A stretch of 64,000 nucleotides of DNA from Epiperipatus broadwayi (taxonomy: Eukaryota > Onychophora > Udeonychophora > Euonychophora > Peripatidae): the NCBI GenBank assembly GCA_028023455.1, contig JAQFVV010012424.1, positions 1,718,001 to 1,782,000 on the forward strand. Reading direction: 5' to 3'. Each line of letters opens with the position of its first letter. Positions within the stretch are counted from its first letter, which is position 1. Below are positions 25,791 through 36,924 of this stretch, piece by piece. Under the pieces are notes generated by a model. That model was not told the DNA's origin. It saw only the letters and a program-made list of their open reading frames with translations, and did not search any database. Both the position numbers and the translations under genes were made by a program.

Positions 25791-28700
25791 GGAATGTCTA
25801 GCATAATTAGCATATTTGCATATCATTAAATGTATTAGCAGCCAAGCTATGATTATGAAGGCAAGATCTTTTGAAAGCACTCAGCTCGTTCGTTTTTATT
25901 TATCTATTTAGTAACAATACTTTACAGCTTTGAGGACAATTGCACCACACATGCAAATGTGCTAGAATTATAAAGTAAGGTATTTTGTGTCATCTGATTG
26001 TTCACTTTTTTTATTACTGAATAGCATTGACTCTGTGATGCTTTTTAAAATTCAAAGGTATAAAAAATGCTTGGAGAAAGGTTAGATTATATGACCAATA
26101 TGGAATAATTCAAATATTATATGTGAATTATAGAGTCTACAGTTGGAGATATTTTAAGGGACTGAATATTATCATGGTTAAAAAAAAAAAGCATAGTTTC
26201 CAATAATCTTTTTTGTTTGTTTTATATTACAAATTTCAGTTTATCTTTATGCAGAAAAGAATATAATTACTGCTACAGTAAGATCTTAAATGACTTTCAT
26301 CGATTCTGCCTAATCTGTCAGATTTAAATCTCAAATTTCTCTAACACTCACGCATACATCACTGTATTATGATACTATCAACCCCAGAAACTTTCACCTC
26401 TTTTATCCCCAGAAAATCTGTTACAGTCAATATAAAAGCTTTTAAATTTAGACATAGTGAATGAGAAGATTAACAGCAATATGTTCTGCATTTCAATTTA
26501 AAATTGTCTTATTAATATGTTACTGATGTTTAGTTGCTGCTAATGTGATTATATTATTGTTTATATTAATTTTTGATGCTTCTTGGATAACTTTTTAAAA
26601 CTAAGTTAGAGTGAATTTGTGGCTTGAATATATGACTGTATTAAAATCTGCTAATATCTTGATATTCTAACCCTGGCAAGATAAGAATTACACTGCAGTG
26701 AATCAATACATTATCCAAATAAATGTGAATATATAAAGAAGTAAATTAATTACTGAAATTTTGTGATGACAAAAATTACTCAACTTTCATAAGAATAATG
26801 CATTGGAGTTATAAGTATGTGAAAGCTGATGTTATTCCTTTCATCACCATTTGAGATCTATAATAAACTTTACTGTAGGTCATATACTATTTGAATCATA
26901 GCTCAAATAGTAAATCACTACATTTTAGAATTTCTGCATTCATGATTATGACAACAACCACTAGGGCTAAGGTAGTATTGATTATTAATTTGATGCATGG
27001 CAAATGTCAGCGGATTAAGAATGAAGATTCTCGAAAAAGTAAAATCTGGATTAGATTGGCATTAATCTATCCAACTAATGTCTTGCCAGTCTCAATCAAA
27101 CATTAAAAATTTTCTGTTTTAACATTTGTTTTCATTCATTTGAGAAGGTCTGATATTTTGAGGTGTAAACATTGCAATAAAACATTCAATATTTAATATT
27201 ATATTAGATGATGGAAATATTCCAACAAATAATTAATACTAAAATGCCATCATCACAAAAAAATGGCAGACAAACATTAATCATGTATAATGTTTTAATA
27301 TTTATATAAATGTTCGAATTTAGTACCTATCTGGGCAAGGATTAAATTACTGAGAGCAAATGGTCTCTAGCATACAGTTCTAGCAGCTGTTAAATTTCAA
27401 TGTTGAAAATTTCATGTTTCTATTCATTAGCTGCAGAAAATAAAAAGTTCAATGGTTTATTACTTAGGGATTCATCAGAAATTATAATGTTGTAAAAGAC
27501 AGAGCTGAAGCTGCGACCCATGAACCTTGACTGAACTCTAGAGTCCCCCATTCTATTATGGCAATAAATTAATTATTGAAATAATTATTGGAAATAAAAG
27601 ATAATTACATTACATAAGGAAATTATTAATAAAAATATTGAGTTACATTATTCATTCCATAATTTGAACAATCTCAGATGATTGTATATTTAGATTTAAA
27701 AAGCTAAAAACAGCGCCATCTATAGTATCTACCAATAAGTCTCTTATTGTATAAGTTGTCCTAAATAGTTAATAATTAATATCAAATATAAATTTATAAA
27801 AGTCTTAATTATGCATAAATATTGTGATTTCTATTGATATTAATGGAAGAGTATAAAGTCCATGCTTATCAATTTAAAAAAGGCACAACTAGCATCACAA
27901 CCAGCTATTTGCAATCACTTTTTGAATTATGATATTTTATAGCTAGTAAGAGCAACACACATTTATGGCTAATCATAATAAGAGAAAACAAGCTACTGTT
28001 TATTTACTGGTTGGTAAATTGATCTCTCTATTATGCAAGAGAATGTCTCATTAATAAAATAATGATATGATAGATTCATGTTTTACAATGACATAAATTT
28101 ATGGCAAATATAAAATAATATTTAAAGTCTTAATAATTTATTTAATTCATTCTACAAAAAAAAAAAAAAATATTCAGAGCACAGTGTCAAAGGTTAAAAC
28201 CTTTATGTACTTGCATATACTCACTTGTGCTTAATAAAAATAAATAATTACAAATATTAGTCTATTAATCCTAAAATTTACTTTTATAAGGATCTTAAAA
28301 TTTTCTGATGTCCTTATCTGATAAATGTTATATATGGCTGTATATTAAAAAAAAAGCAGATATTTTTTACTTCATTTAACTAAATCATAAAATCTATCAA
28401 AAATGTCTGCTCAGTCTTTAGAAAAAAATTTTTTTGTAATGATTTCTATTACAATTGAAGCTAATATATTATGTTCCATTGGAGAAAGAAATTTACAGTT
28501 AACTGAAAGGAAATCCTCTGATTCCTCTTCAAGACCTTAAAGAAACAAAGCAGAACAAATTCCTAATGCCCACTTCATACATTTTTGCCATGTGATTATT
28601 CATATTGCAAACAAACATAGTTAGGTTACTCACCAACATGCATTAGCCAGAATGGTAAGTTTGTTGGCTTTTTACTTGTGAGTTTAAAAATCAGGTGAAT

Positions 28701-28944
28701 TTTCTTTTCAGTAGACTGATGGTTCTTAATTGAAATATTAATTGATTTTTCTTGAAAGATAAATATGTGAATAAAAATTATATATATATATGATATTTAC
28801 AATCATGACAGACAAAACTTAACTATGACTCTTATTTACAGGAAGCTGTTAAGTCACCAACCAAGGTAGTGGCAGAAGGGAGAGAGTAATAAGAATTGTC
28901 TAATTACAGATGCAAGTGGCCATTCAATGATGACTTTTTATTTA
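25791..28944. other. no gene seen
   Basis: A+T-rich. The patch at 27500-27570 is the possible SINE-like relative of 10180-10255. An ORF at 26891-27106 has no family resemblance. The 5' portion of the following LINE may begin a little before its annotated start. Confidence 0.45.
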
Positions 28945-29455
28945 GGTCCCTACAATTGCAGATCATTTCAAGTGAAGAAAGATTGCAGAATTTTCTAATA
29001 TTAATTGGACATTGTTATATTTTGTAAATGTAAAAGAAAAGGTGAAAAGACAATTAATTTAGGATGGTGACATGTACATTACTATAAAAACACACATTTT
29101 AGAAGCACAAATGGGATAGGATTCATTATAAATAAAAGGTGGAAGAATAACATAGCAAATGAAGATAATTTAAGTTTATGCTCTAATAAATTCTCATTAT
29201 GACTGAAGAAGTAGAGAATTTTTATACAGATGTAGAAAAATTTTGATTAGGCCAAAAAAAAAAAAAACGTTTTAAAATTTATCATGAGAGAAGAATTTAA
29301 TGCTAGAATTGGTTGAACAATTGAAAAATGAAAAGTGTTGCGGATAAATTTGGTTATTTGATAGAAATGAGAAAGGACATAGTCTTGTAGAATTCACAGA
29401 AAAAATAACAACTATGCATTGAGAAAAATATTAAAATAGTAACAATTGGTTTATA
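28945..29455 (+). pseudogene. RTE-like LINE copy C, endonuclease domain (part 1 of 3)
   Basis: The apurinic-type endonuclease of the LINE is readable across frames: PYNCRSFQVKKDCRIF near 28955 (the N-terminal Tyr-Asn-Cys-Arg-Ser motif), IIFCK/RKGEK-like pieces, VYALINSHYD near 29180, EEVENFYTDVEKF near 29205, then MREEFNARIG near 29285 (counterpart of the family's GDFNAKIG, with Asp replaced by Glu) and FGYLIEMRKDIVL. Stops and shifts are frequent, so the protein is dead. It is interrupted at about 29456 by the composite repeat and resumes at 29997. With its endonuclease it is the most complete RTE-like copy in the window. Confidence 0.75.
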
Positions 29456-29996
29456 TTTTAACATATAAGGTATATGAGCACAGACTTTCATACGTCCACC
29501 GCTCACCGTTCTATCTCATATCACTGATACACTCGAACACATATATGTCGAAAAGATAAATAATCACCAATATACATATTTCATGCTACAACAGCAATTA
29601 TCAGTTGGTCCAGATTATCATATCCACACTTATATGCAATAAGTGCTCAGATATATATTAAGATAACCACTCTTCATACTTTAATGGACAGGCTTCAATT
29701 CACTCCACATTCAAACTCTTCAACTGTCCATCCAATTGAAAATCTGATGATGGAATGCTCAAAGGCCACCCTAAGGCTGAGATTCTTGTCACACCCATGT
29801 TGACCTAAAGTTAATTTAACCCCTCATGTACAGGACATAATCCATTTAATACATATACAATGGATGGGCAGACATCTCTATGATGTAATAACTGAAATAC
29901 AGGCTTATTATATACCTGTATCAATATATGTTATATATACGATATATGAGCACAGACTTTCTCCTGACCCACCGCTCACCACTCTATCTCATATAT
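29456..29996 (-). mobile_element. composite repeat with tRNA-like direct terminal modules
   Basis: A 53-bp module (TATATGAGCACAGACTTTC, then CCACCGCTCACC, then TCTATCTCATAT) occurs at 29471-29523 and again, in the same orientation, at 29943-29995, 472 bp apart. On the minus strand it reads like a tRNA head: GAGATAGAGTGGTGAGCGG, then GAAAGTCTGTGCTCA. Between lie, in order, AAAAGATAAATAATCACCAA, CAGTTGGTCCAGATTATC, TTAAGATAACCACTCTTCAT, ACTTTAATGGACAGGC and GAAAATCTGATGATGGAATG, all shared with 7870-8110, 13620-14184 or 49098-49345. It sits inside LINE copy C and so inserted after it. No coding capacity. It could be a TRIM-like element, a SINE with a duplicated head, or two overlapping SINE copies. 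Confidence 0.7.
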
Positions 29997-30382
29997 AACC
30001 AATAAAAAATTTCAAATTTCAAGATTGTACTATTCTTAATAAATTTGACATAGCGTAAGTTAATGAGATAAAAAAGTACATAGTAATGCAAAACTAGAAA
30101 ACAAAAGCTATTAAGAAAGATAGTATTAATAGTTGATAATTCTATTCTTCAAGAAACACTCTAACAAATTTAAATTAGAATTTTCAAATTAATGTAAAAT
30201 ATCAGCAGACTTTGAAATTGGCTTTGAACTTGATAGACATCAGTATGAATATAAATAGCATACTTTATTAAGAAATGCAAGAAAGACAGTAGGCACAAAA
30301 ATCAGCAATTTGCAAGTAAATTTTCTACTGAGTCAATATATGAGCAAAAGAAGGTGATATGATCAATTAAGAGGAATTGAAT
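29997..30382 (+). pseudogene. RTE-like LINE copy C, end of endonuclease and linker (part 2 of 3)
   Basis: The LINE resumes directly after the composite repeat. FQDCTILNKFDIA near 30020 is the counterpart of the family's VTVLNKFDIGSDHR end of the endonuclease (the Ser-Asp-His itself is lost). Fragments such as ARKTVGTKIS near 30278 correspond to the linker before the RT. Reading is broken by many stops. It ends at the hAT MITE target duplication (30383). Confidence 0.65.
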
Positions 30383-30390
30383 ATCTAGAA

Positions 30391-30885
30391 AAAAGGTGCC
30401 TAATCTGCAGGCCAAAGGCTCACATGCAGCCTATGATGGCTATGAATGTGGCCCCATGCAAAATCATAAACTTATTTAGAACATTGAGATTTTTTTTGTC
30501 ATTACATGTATAATGTGATTAAAATAAACATACATATATACTCAAATACAATGTCATATATCCAACTAGTTTTGTCTCCCTCTTTTATATAAATACATCA
30601 ATAATATTTTATTACCTTAGATATGTATTTTTTTTTTATATTAGTGACCACAAACTTGGAACCTATTTGATGATTTTAAAAGATTCTCCAAATGAGTCAC
30701 TGCATAAATAGGATTACCATTTAAGGATATTTTGCTTATCTGTGCTGGTGGATATCACAAATATTATGCACAGATTTTTTTTGCTTATCAACTGTTAATA
30801 ATGTTTATATATTAAATGTGTGGCCCAAGATAACTCTTCTTCTTTTCACTGTTGTCCAGAAGTGCAAAAAGTTTGGACATCCCTA
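30391..30885. mobile_element. hAT-like MITE, 495 bp, perfect 8-bp target duplication
   Basis: ATCTAGAA flanks both ends (30383-30390 and 30886-30893), the 8-bp duplication typical of hAT. The left end reads AAAAGGTGCCTAATCTGCAG and then GCCAAAGGC. The right end on the other strand reads TAGGGATGTCCAAACTTTTT, sharing the GRTGYCYAAWCT pattern of hAT ends; the outermost bases have decayed. A GGCC-rich stretch follows the left end, as in many hAT elements. It has no ORF and so is non-autonomous. It sits inside LINE copy C between the linker and the RT. Confidence 0.8.
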
Positions 30886-30893
30886 ATCTAGAA

Positions 30894-32320
30894 TCTTGTA
30901 AAATAATACAAAAAAAAAAAGTTAATAATAATGTAAGAAAACATGATTGTGAATTGGCAACTAAAACTGTAGAAGAAAATAAGTCTCTAAAGTATAAAAT
31001 AAGGATATAAATATTGAACAGAAAGTTCTTTCAGCAATAAGAAAAAAAAAGATGAAATCATTACTAAAAAGAGAGACGACATCATGAAATGTATGGAAGA
31101 GTTTTAAATAGAATTATGTAAAAATAAAGAAAAAAAAAATTACCAAAGTGTTCGAAGTGATTTGGATAAATTGTATTTATAAAAGAAAAAGAAAATATAT
31201 CAAATGTCTAAATGATAATGATGTATCAAATAATTCAAAAAATGAAGTAGTAATATTGATATTTAAGAAAAGTAATAAGTAAAATATTAGAAATTATAGA
31301 CTTATCAATCTTTTATCAATTCTATACAAAATCTTTATGAAGGTAATTATGACTCATCTACAGAAACCAAAAGAAGGAGCTGGATTTAAAAATGATTAGT
31401 ACAGTGGATCATATCAAAATACTGACAGAAGTCATAGAAAGAACCAAAGAATATGAATTACTATCATAGTTTTGGATTTGTAAATTATGAAAAGGCATTT
31501 GATTCTATAAGTATTCTAAAGAATATTTATCAAAATGAAACAGCAGTGGTTAGATTACATAGTGATACTAAAAAAATTAAAAGTATTGGACAGGATGATT
31601 CCATATTTGCAACCCTTTTTACTGTAGTTTTACAAAATACATCTTAGAGATTAAAATAAAAAGCTAAAGAAGTTGTTTTTGCTAATAATGTTTCAAAGTT
31701 TCAAGAAATATTGCTAGAGTTAGCAGATGAAAGTAATAAAGTACTGAGGAAAGAATTAAATGTTTAAAAAAACTTCTGTTCAATGGATTTTTTTCAGAAG
31801 AAAATAATACTTAATAATTATAAATTAGAAGAAATTAACAATTAAAAATATCTTGGGCAGATTATTAATACAAATGAAAACTTAACAAATAAAATTAATC
31901 ATAGAATTAATTTTGATGGGTACTTTTGGTAGAAATATCTTAGTATTAAAAGAAAATATATCCATGCATTTGAAAAAAAGTTTTTAATACATATGTTTAC
32001 CAGTTATTATTTAAAGATCTAAGATTTGGGGACTTAATAGAAGAGCAATACAGAGACTTCAGAATTACTAATGAAGTTTGGACAGATGTATGTTAGGAGT
32101 AATAAGAAAAGATCAAAAACAAAATACATGAGTGAAAGAAAAAAACAGATAAAACAACTGACATCACCGAAAGAAAAAGACTACATGTGAGATGAATGGA
32201 TGAAATAAAAAAGTTAGCTGGTGTGACTTTAAGAAGAAATACTTTAGAAGGGAGAAAACTGATTAAATTTGGAGAAATCTTCACCCTGCTGTGGAATGAT
32301 AATGGTTGAAAATGATGATA
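30894..32320 (+). pseudogene. RTE-like LINE copy C, reverse transcriptase to 3' end (part 3 of 3)
   Basis: The LINE continues after the MITE. TKKRDDIMKCMEEF near 31060 (the pre-RT segment), NYRLINLLSILYKIFMK-like pieces near 31300, GAGFKNDxYSTVDHIKIL near 31380, GFVNYEKAFDSI at 31465, IGQDDSIFATLFTVVLQNTS at 31585, and the tail NRRAIQRLQN-like near 32040. The FADD region is deleted or destroyed: at 31660-31690 the text jumps from KKLKK to VVFANNVSK, so the catalytic Asp pair is missing. The 3' end, CTTCACCCTGCTGTGGAATG then ATAATGGTTGA, matches the other copies. The most mutated of the copies, consistent with the two later insertions it carries. Confidence 0.8.
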
Positions 32321-32454
32321 AATGATGAATATATCCTTTACAAGAAATACATTTTATGAAACTCCTCAAAGAAATACTTAATGATATTTCTAAACATGGC
32401 TTCTCTAGAAAGTATTTAAAATATGCAAAATATAGAATAATAAAAATGTGTTTA

Positions 32455-32545
32455 TAAATCATATATACTGTGAATGCATAGCTAAGTGCAAATATATAGC
32501 CCGGCAGATGCTTTGACACATGAAAAAAAAAACCTAGATATTTGT
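32455..32545 (+). repeat. short SINE-like remnant with shared 3' tail
   Basis: CATAGCTAAGTGCAAATAT, then GATGCTTTGACACATGAAAA and a poly-A stretch. The tail ATGCTTTGACACAT followed by poly-A also follows the tRNA-like sequence at 35694-35765 (minus strand), so the two are probably related. Confidence 0.45.
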
Positions 32546-33936
32546 CAAAAGAATAAAGATTAAAAAAAAAAAATCAGAAAGAAACTCAAATATAAAGATA
32601 GAGATTTTATTTTTTTTATATTCCTGAACAAGATTATTTGATTTAATCTGATTACATAACGAAACCTTTATATATACAAAAGAAACAGATTACAAAAGAT
32701 TTAATCTATTTTCAAAGATGCAACAGATGGAAATATTTACAAACACATAAACAATTTATCTTCTTTCAATAAAGTTAATTTGTAAGAAAAATATATATTT
32801 TTCCTTTTTTTCTATGAAATATTATCACGCCTATAAAATAATTTGCAAATACATATATATCTAGGAAAAAAATCCATTTCACATATCAACTGATCATTAT
32901 ATTCTAACACATTCTTGTTTATTTATTCTATCTTTCATATTTATACTATTCCTAGTAATAAATATAACATGCACATATTTTTATTTCTATTATTAATAGG
33001 CACTCACAATAGATATATCAAGTCTAATTCCAAAATCAAAACAAAACAAAACAAAAAATTAAAAATAAACTACTCCATGAAACATAAATATATCCAAATA
33101 TATCAGAAGAACATCCTCTTTTTTGATAACTTGCAAAAAATTTAATTTTTCTACAGAATACTTTTCCTTCTAAAACACTAATATAATTGTTTAATTATAG
33201 CTCTCTACTGTATTTTACCTTCAACTATATTGTGCCAATAAAAACAATTAGCATTCTATTTCCTTAAAATATCTTTGAAATAATCTTTATAATTGACAAA
33301 TTTTCACTACCCAAAACTTTGACACAATCTACTCTAGATAAATCCCTTAATGATGATCACTAATCATATATTAAACTAGAGATTATCTCTAGCCCGATAT
33401 AAACTTTAAATCTCGGTTAAAGATTAATATATCTCTTTTTTAAATTAAACACTCACACATGAAATGCATCTTAGGATCATTTATCTTTTAAAAAGTTAAT
33501 GATTAAATAAGATTCTATATGCATATGCACACTTAACTTCCATTTCTCCATTATATAGCCTTTATGGTGAGCACATCAGATTATGGAGCATAAAATGAAA
33601 AGGACTGGTCTAGGAGACATATGATAATGAAAGATTCAGCTTTATTAAATTTGATGTTTTTTTTTTACATAATGCCAAACATTATACATATAAAAATAAA
33701 AGTTTATTTGTGTTAGTTATTTTCTAACTCATCAAATATTGCATCAATCTTTTCTATCCTTTTTTTGTTTTTGTGAGAATTACATAGATTATGAATTTTT
33801 GCTTTATAGTGCTTGCTTGAAAAACTTCAATAATTTGCAACATAAAAATGTGCAAAATTGTAATCATTTTCGAAAGTTGTCTTAAAAATGCAAAAAAGAA
33901 AAGATAGAACTGATTAAAAGATTACAGACCGAAAGT
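32546..33936. other. no gene seen
   Basis: A+T-rich. Near 33450-33490 a short match to the composite family occurs (CACTCACACATGAAATGCAT, then GGATCATTTATCTTTT). The ORF at 32915-33145 is low-complexity. Confidence 0.45.
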
Positions 33937-35235
33937 TTTTTAAATAAAAAAGTTTTTGTTAAAGCAAGATAAAATTTGATTTCATAAATATATTTTAAAC
34001 TAATTAAATTGCTTTGTATCATATATTTAATATTTTATTTGAGATTAGTTAGACTAATGAATTTGTAATAGTTAAACAGCATTAAGCTGTTGCACATGCG
34101 CTTTGCAGATTTTAACTATAAATGACTGAATACTAACACTTCAAACACATGATAAAGTCTTTGGGAAAAGATAGTGGCCTCTATCTTTTCGAACCCAAAT
34201 GCTTTTGTATTGCCCATATAAAAGCATTTGGGTTCGAAAAGATAGAGGCCACTCTATCTTTTCCCAAAGATTTTATCATGTGTTTGAAGTGTTAGTATAC
34301 AATCATTTATAGTTAAAATCTGCAAAGTGCATGTGCAACAGCTTAATGCTGTTTAACTATTACAGTTTATAAACATCGTGTTATATAAAATAATTGATTT
34401 ATTTACTAATGAATTTGATAATCTTAGAAAATTTCAGTTTAAATATATTTAACATGTGAGAAAGTAAATTTTCAAATGGTACTGGTACAGCAAGAAAAAA
34501 TCAAATAATGAAAATTGTTTTTGACTACTGAATTTGATAAACTTTTACAATTACCTTTTAAAATGACTTGGATTTTTTGTTCATGCTCTATTTACAAGTA
34601 ATAAATTAAATACATGATACATTTCATAAAGAATGTTTTTGATAAAGTGAGATAAAATTTAATTTCATAAATAGATTTTAAATTAAAGTGCATTTGTATC
34701 ACATATTTAACTTCTCGTAAGAATGATAAAAATTGCAATCAACTTATACTAATAAATTTGATAAACTTTTAGAATTTCAGTTTAAATATGTTTAACATGT
34801 GAAAAAAGTACATTTTAACAATTATTCTTTAAGTATATTCTCACATGATAAAATAACTTTAAAATGGCTTGGAAATATTTGTTCATGCTCAACTTAATGA
34901 TAAATTAAATATGTGGTATATTTAATTAAAAATGTTAAAATTTAAATTATTCAATTAATTAGCATCGTAAAAAAATTTAAAAATTTTATTTTTATAAATA
35001 ACATTCTTCAATAGAATGTATCAAACATTTGCCTTCAAATAAACATTTAAATTGAACACCAAAATTTTACTTGGACTACGTACTTAATTAAATGGAATCT
35101 AAAAAAATCCTATAAGTTGATCAAATTCAGTAGTAGAATTATAATTTTAGGTAAAATGAAGTAAAATTTGATTTTGCAAATATATTTTAAATTAATTAAA
35201 TTTCATTTGAATCATGTATTTAAAGTGAAATCTTA
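33937..35235. repeat. diverged tandem-like repeat around the hairpin
   Basis: Segments recur in order. AAGATAAAATTTGATTTCATA (33965) recurs near 34650 and 35158. TTTCAGTTTAAATATATTTA followed by ACATGTGA (34433) recurs near 34776. TTTGTTCATGCTC (34577) recurs near 34879. Spacing between the best pairs is about 300-340 bp. The region is thus an old tandem duplication, into which the hairpin at 34064-34364 appears inserted. Confidence 0.55.
34064..34364. repeat. near-perfect long hairpin, 143/145-bp arms, 13-bp loop
   Basis: Left arm 34064-34206 and right arm 34220-34364 are reverse complements over almost their whole length, with a 2-bp indel (GATAG-TGGCC against GATAGAGTGGCC) and only a handful of substitutions. 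The loop is GTATTGCCCATAT. The tips read TGTAATAGTTAAACAGC and GCTGTTTAACTATTACA. ACTAATGAATTTG occurs on both sides (34053-34065 and 34405-34417). This could be an insertion-site duplication with about 40 bp of extra sequence on the right, or part of the host tandem repeat. No ORF. Either a young full-length palindromic MITE or a hairpin-RNA-type locus. Sequence alone cannot tell. Confidence 0.9.
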
Positions 35236-35249
35236 AAAGTTGAAGTTAT

Positions 35250-35470
35250 ATTTTTGTGATACTGCTGTTGGTAACTTGTGATAATGCATACTGGTTCAGC
35301 ATTAAATGTGCATCCTAAAGATCATACATCTTTTTAACATGTCTTTGGTCATATGTTTTTGATTATACCCCTCCACAAGGTATTAGAATCATATAAAAAC
35401 TAGTCCCTACTTTGTGTGAGTGATGTAGTGAAAATTACATTACAGATATATTATTCTTATTTATGATGTT
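35250..35470 (+). repeat. single copy of dispersed family 2
   Basis: ACTGGTTCAGCATTAAATGT, ATCATACATCTTTTTAACAT, GTCTTTGGTCATATG, TATACCCCTCCACAAGG, TAGTCCCTACTTTGTGTGAG, TGATGTAGTGAAAATTACAT and ATATTATTC follow each other as in the right arm of the foldback at 4550-5245. Here no inverted partner is present. Confidence 0.75.
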
Positions 35471-35693
35471 TATCTTTGTAAAAAAAACCTATAAAGACAA
35501 TGTTAAGATTTATTATAAATTAATAACACATATAAGTATTCTTTAAAAAAGCATGTAGTAAAGTTTTAAAAAATGTTTTAATATTTAAAATGAAATAATA
35601 TTCAATTTTAATTTGTATAAATACCTTCCCTCAGCTCACTTTTATAGACAAATACATATTTTATTGGGTTTACATTTTTTTTTATGTGTCAAA

Positions 35694-35765
35694 GCATTGG
35701 CCAGGAAGCAAACCCTGGGGCAACTGCTCATAAGGCAGCTGTGCTAACCACTCAGACACCAACGC
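35694..35765 (-). tRNA. tRNA-like sequence (tRNA pseudogene or SINE head)
   Basis: On the minus strand 72 bp fold as a tRNA-like cloverleaf. A 7-bp acceptor stem GCGTTGG/CCAATGC (one G-T pair). A D-arm with GAGTGGTTAGC, the A-box core. An anticodon stem GCTGC/GCAGT with loop CTTATGA (anticodon position TAT, formally Ile). A T-stem CCAGG/CCTGG. Faults: the T-loop is 8 nt (GTTTGCTT) rather than the standard TTC-type 7 nt, one D-stem pair is mismatched, and the base between the D and anticodon stems is missing. No CCA is encoded. The downstream TTTGACACAT and poly-A tail is shared with 32455-32545, which favours a tRNA-derived SINE over a functional tRNA gene. Confidence 0.55.
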
Positions 35766-35770
35766 TTGAC

Positions 35771-36924
35771 AAGGTCTTTCATTTTTCTATACTAAAAATA
35801 TTCATAATATAAAAGCTAAATATAATGACTAACATTAATTATTAAATTTATTTAATAGTCCTCTTTGTCATAGAAAGATCATATTACAAGTAAAAAGAAT
35901 AAATACCATAAAAATAAAAATATCTGCCACATTATTTTTCTTCACTAAATAAAACTAAGAATGAAATTCACTCTTCAAATGAAATAATACTACACAATAT
36001 CAATATAACACAAAAAAATAAAAAAAAATTCATTTAAGAATGTTTTGCAAAATTCTAAATTTATGATGGCAATATATTTTTCAGTTTTCTAGATGTGTTA
36101 CTATAGTTTACTATAGTAAAATCACATCTTCATTGGACTGTACATGTAAAATGAATGAATACAAGACTATCTAAAAAGTTTTTTAAGGTGAACTTAAGAA
36201 TAGTTTTTGTGAGGTGGAGACCCTAATTACATTATAAAGCTATCTCAAAAACAATCAAAAAAACATGATATTAATGGCATTTTCCCCATAAAAATTCAAA
36301 AACCAAAAACATGTTTGAAAATATAAAAATTATATTATTTATTTAATAAAAAAATATGTAAATAATATATTTTTATAACAGTGATTGAAAAACAAATATG
36401 TTAAAAAATATGAAATTAAAATAATTTATTTTGAAAATAAATCTCTGGAAAGAAATTAAATTAACAAATAGCCATTGAATTTCATTTAATTATATCAACA
36501 GCATTCAATCTTTTTGGTTCTGCATACCACCCAAAGAATACCAAAATTTTGCCATATCATTATCCTTTATAAAAAAAATTCAACAAAAAAATAATAAAAA
36601 TATGTACCTAAATCAAAAATATTTATTTTAGATTTTTGATAACCATAATAAAAGGAAAATATTTATTTAAAAACAAAATATCTATAAGGATAGTGTAAAA
36701 ACTTCTGTGCTAGCAAATGTATAGTATGACACTGAAATGGTGTATGACCTAGAGTGCAATAAACCTGGACATTTTTGTCTATGATGAAGAGTTAACGAAG
36801 ACAGTAATTGATATAATGGAGATATAGTTTTAATTTCTTTTTTTATTCCAGTTTTACATTATTTGAATATAATTTTCTAAAAATAGTAGATGATCACTCT
36901 AATATTATAAAGTAGAAAGCTGAA
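35771..36924. other. no gene seen
   Basis: A+T-rich. A palindromic ACTATAGTTTACTATAGTAA lies near 36100. Nothing else supported. Confidence 0.45.
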
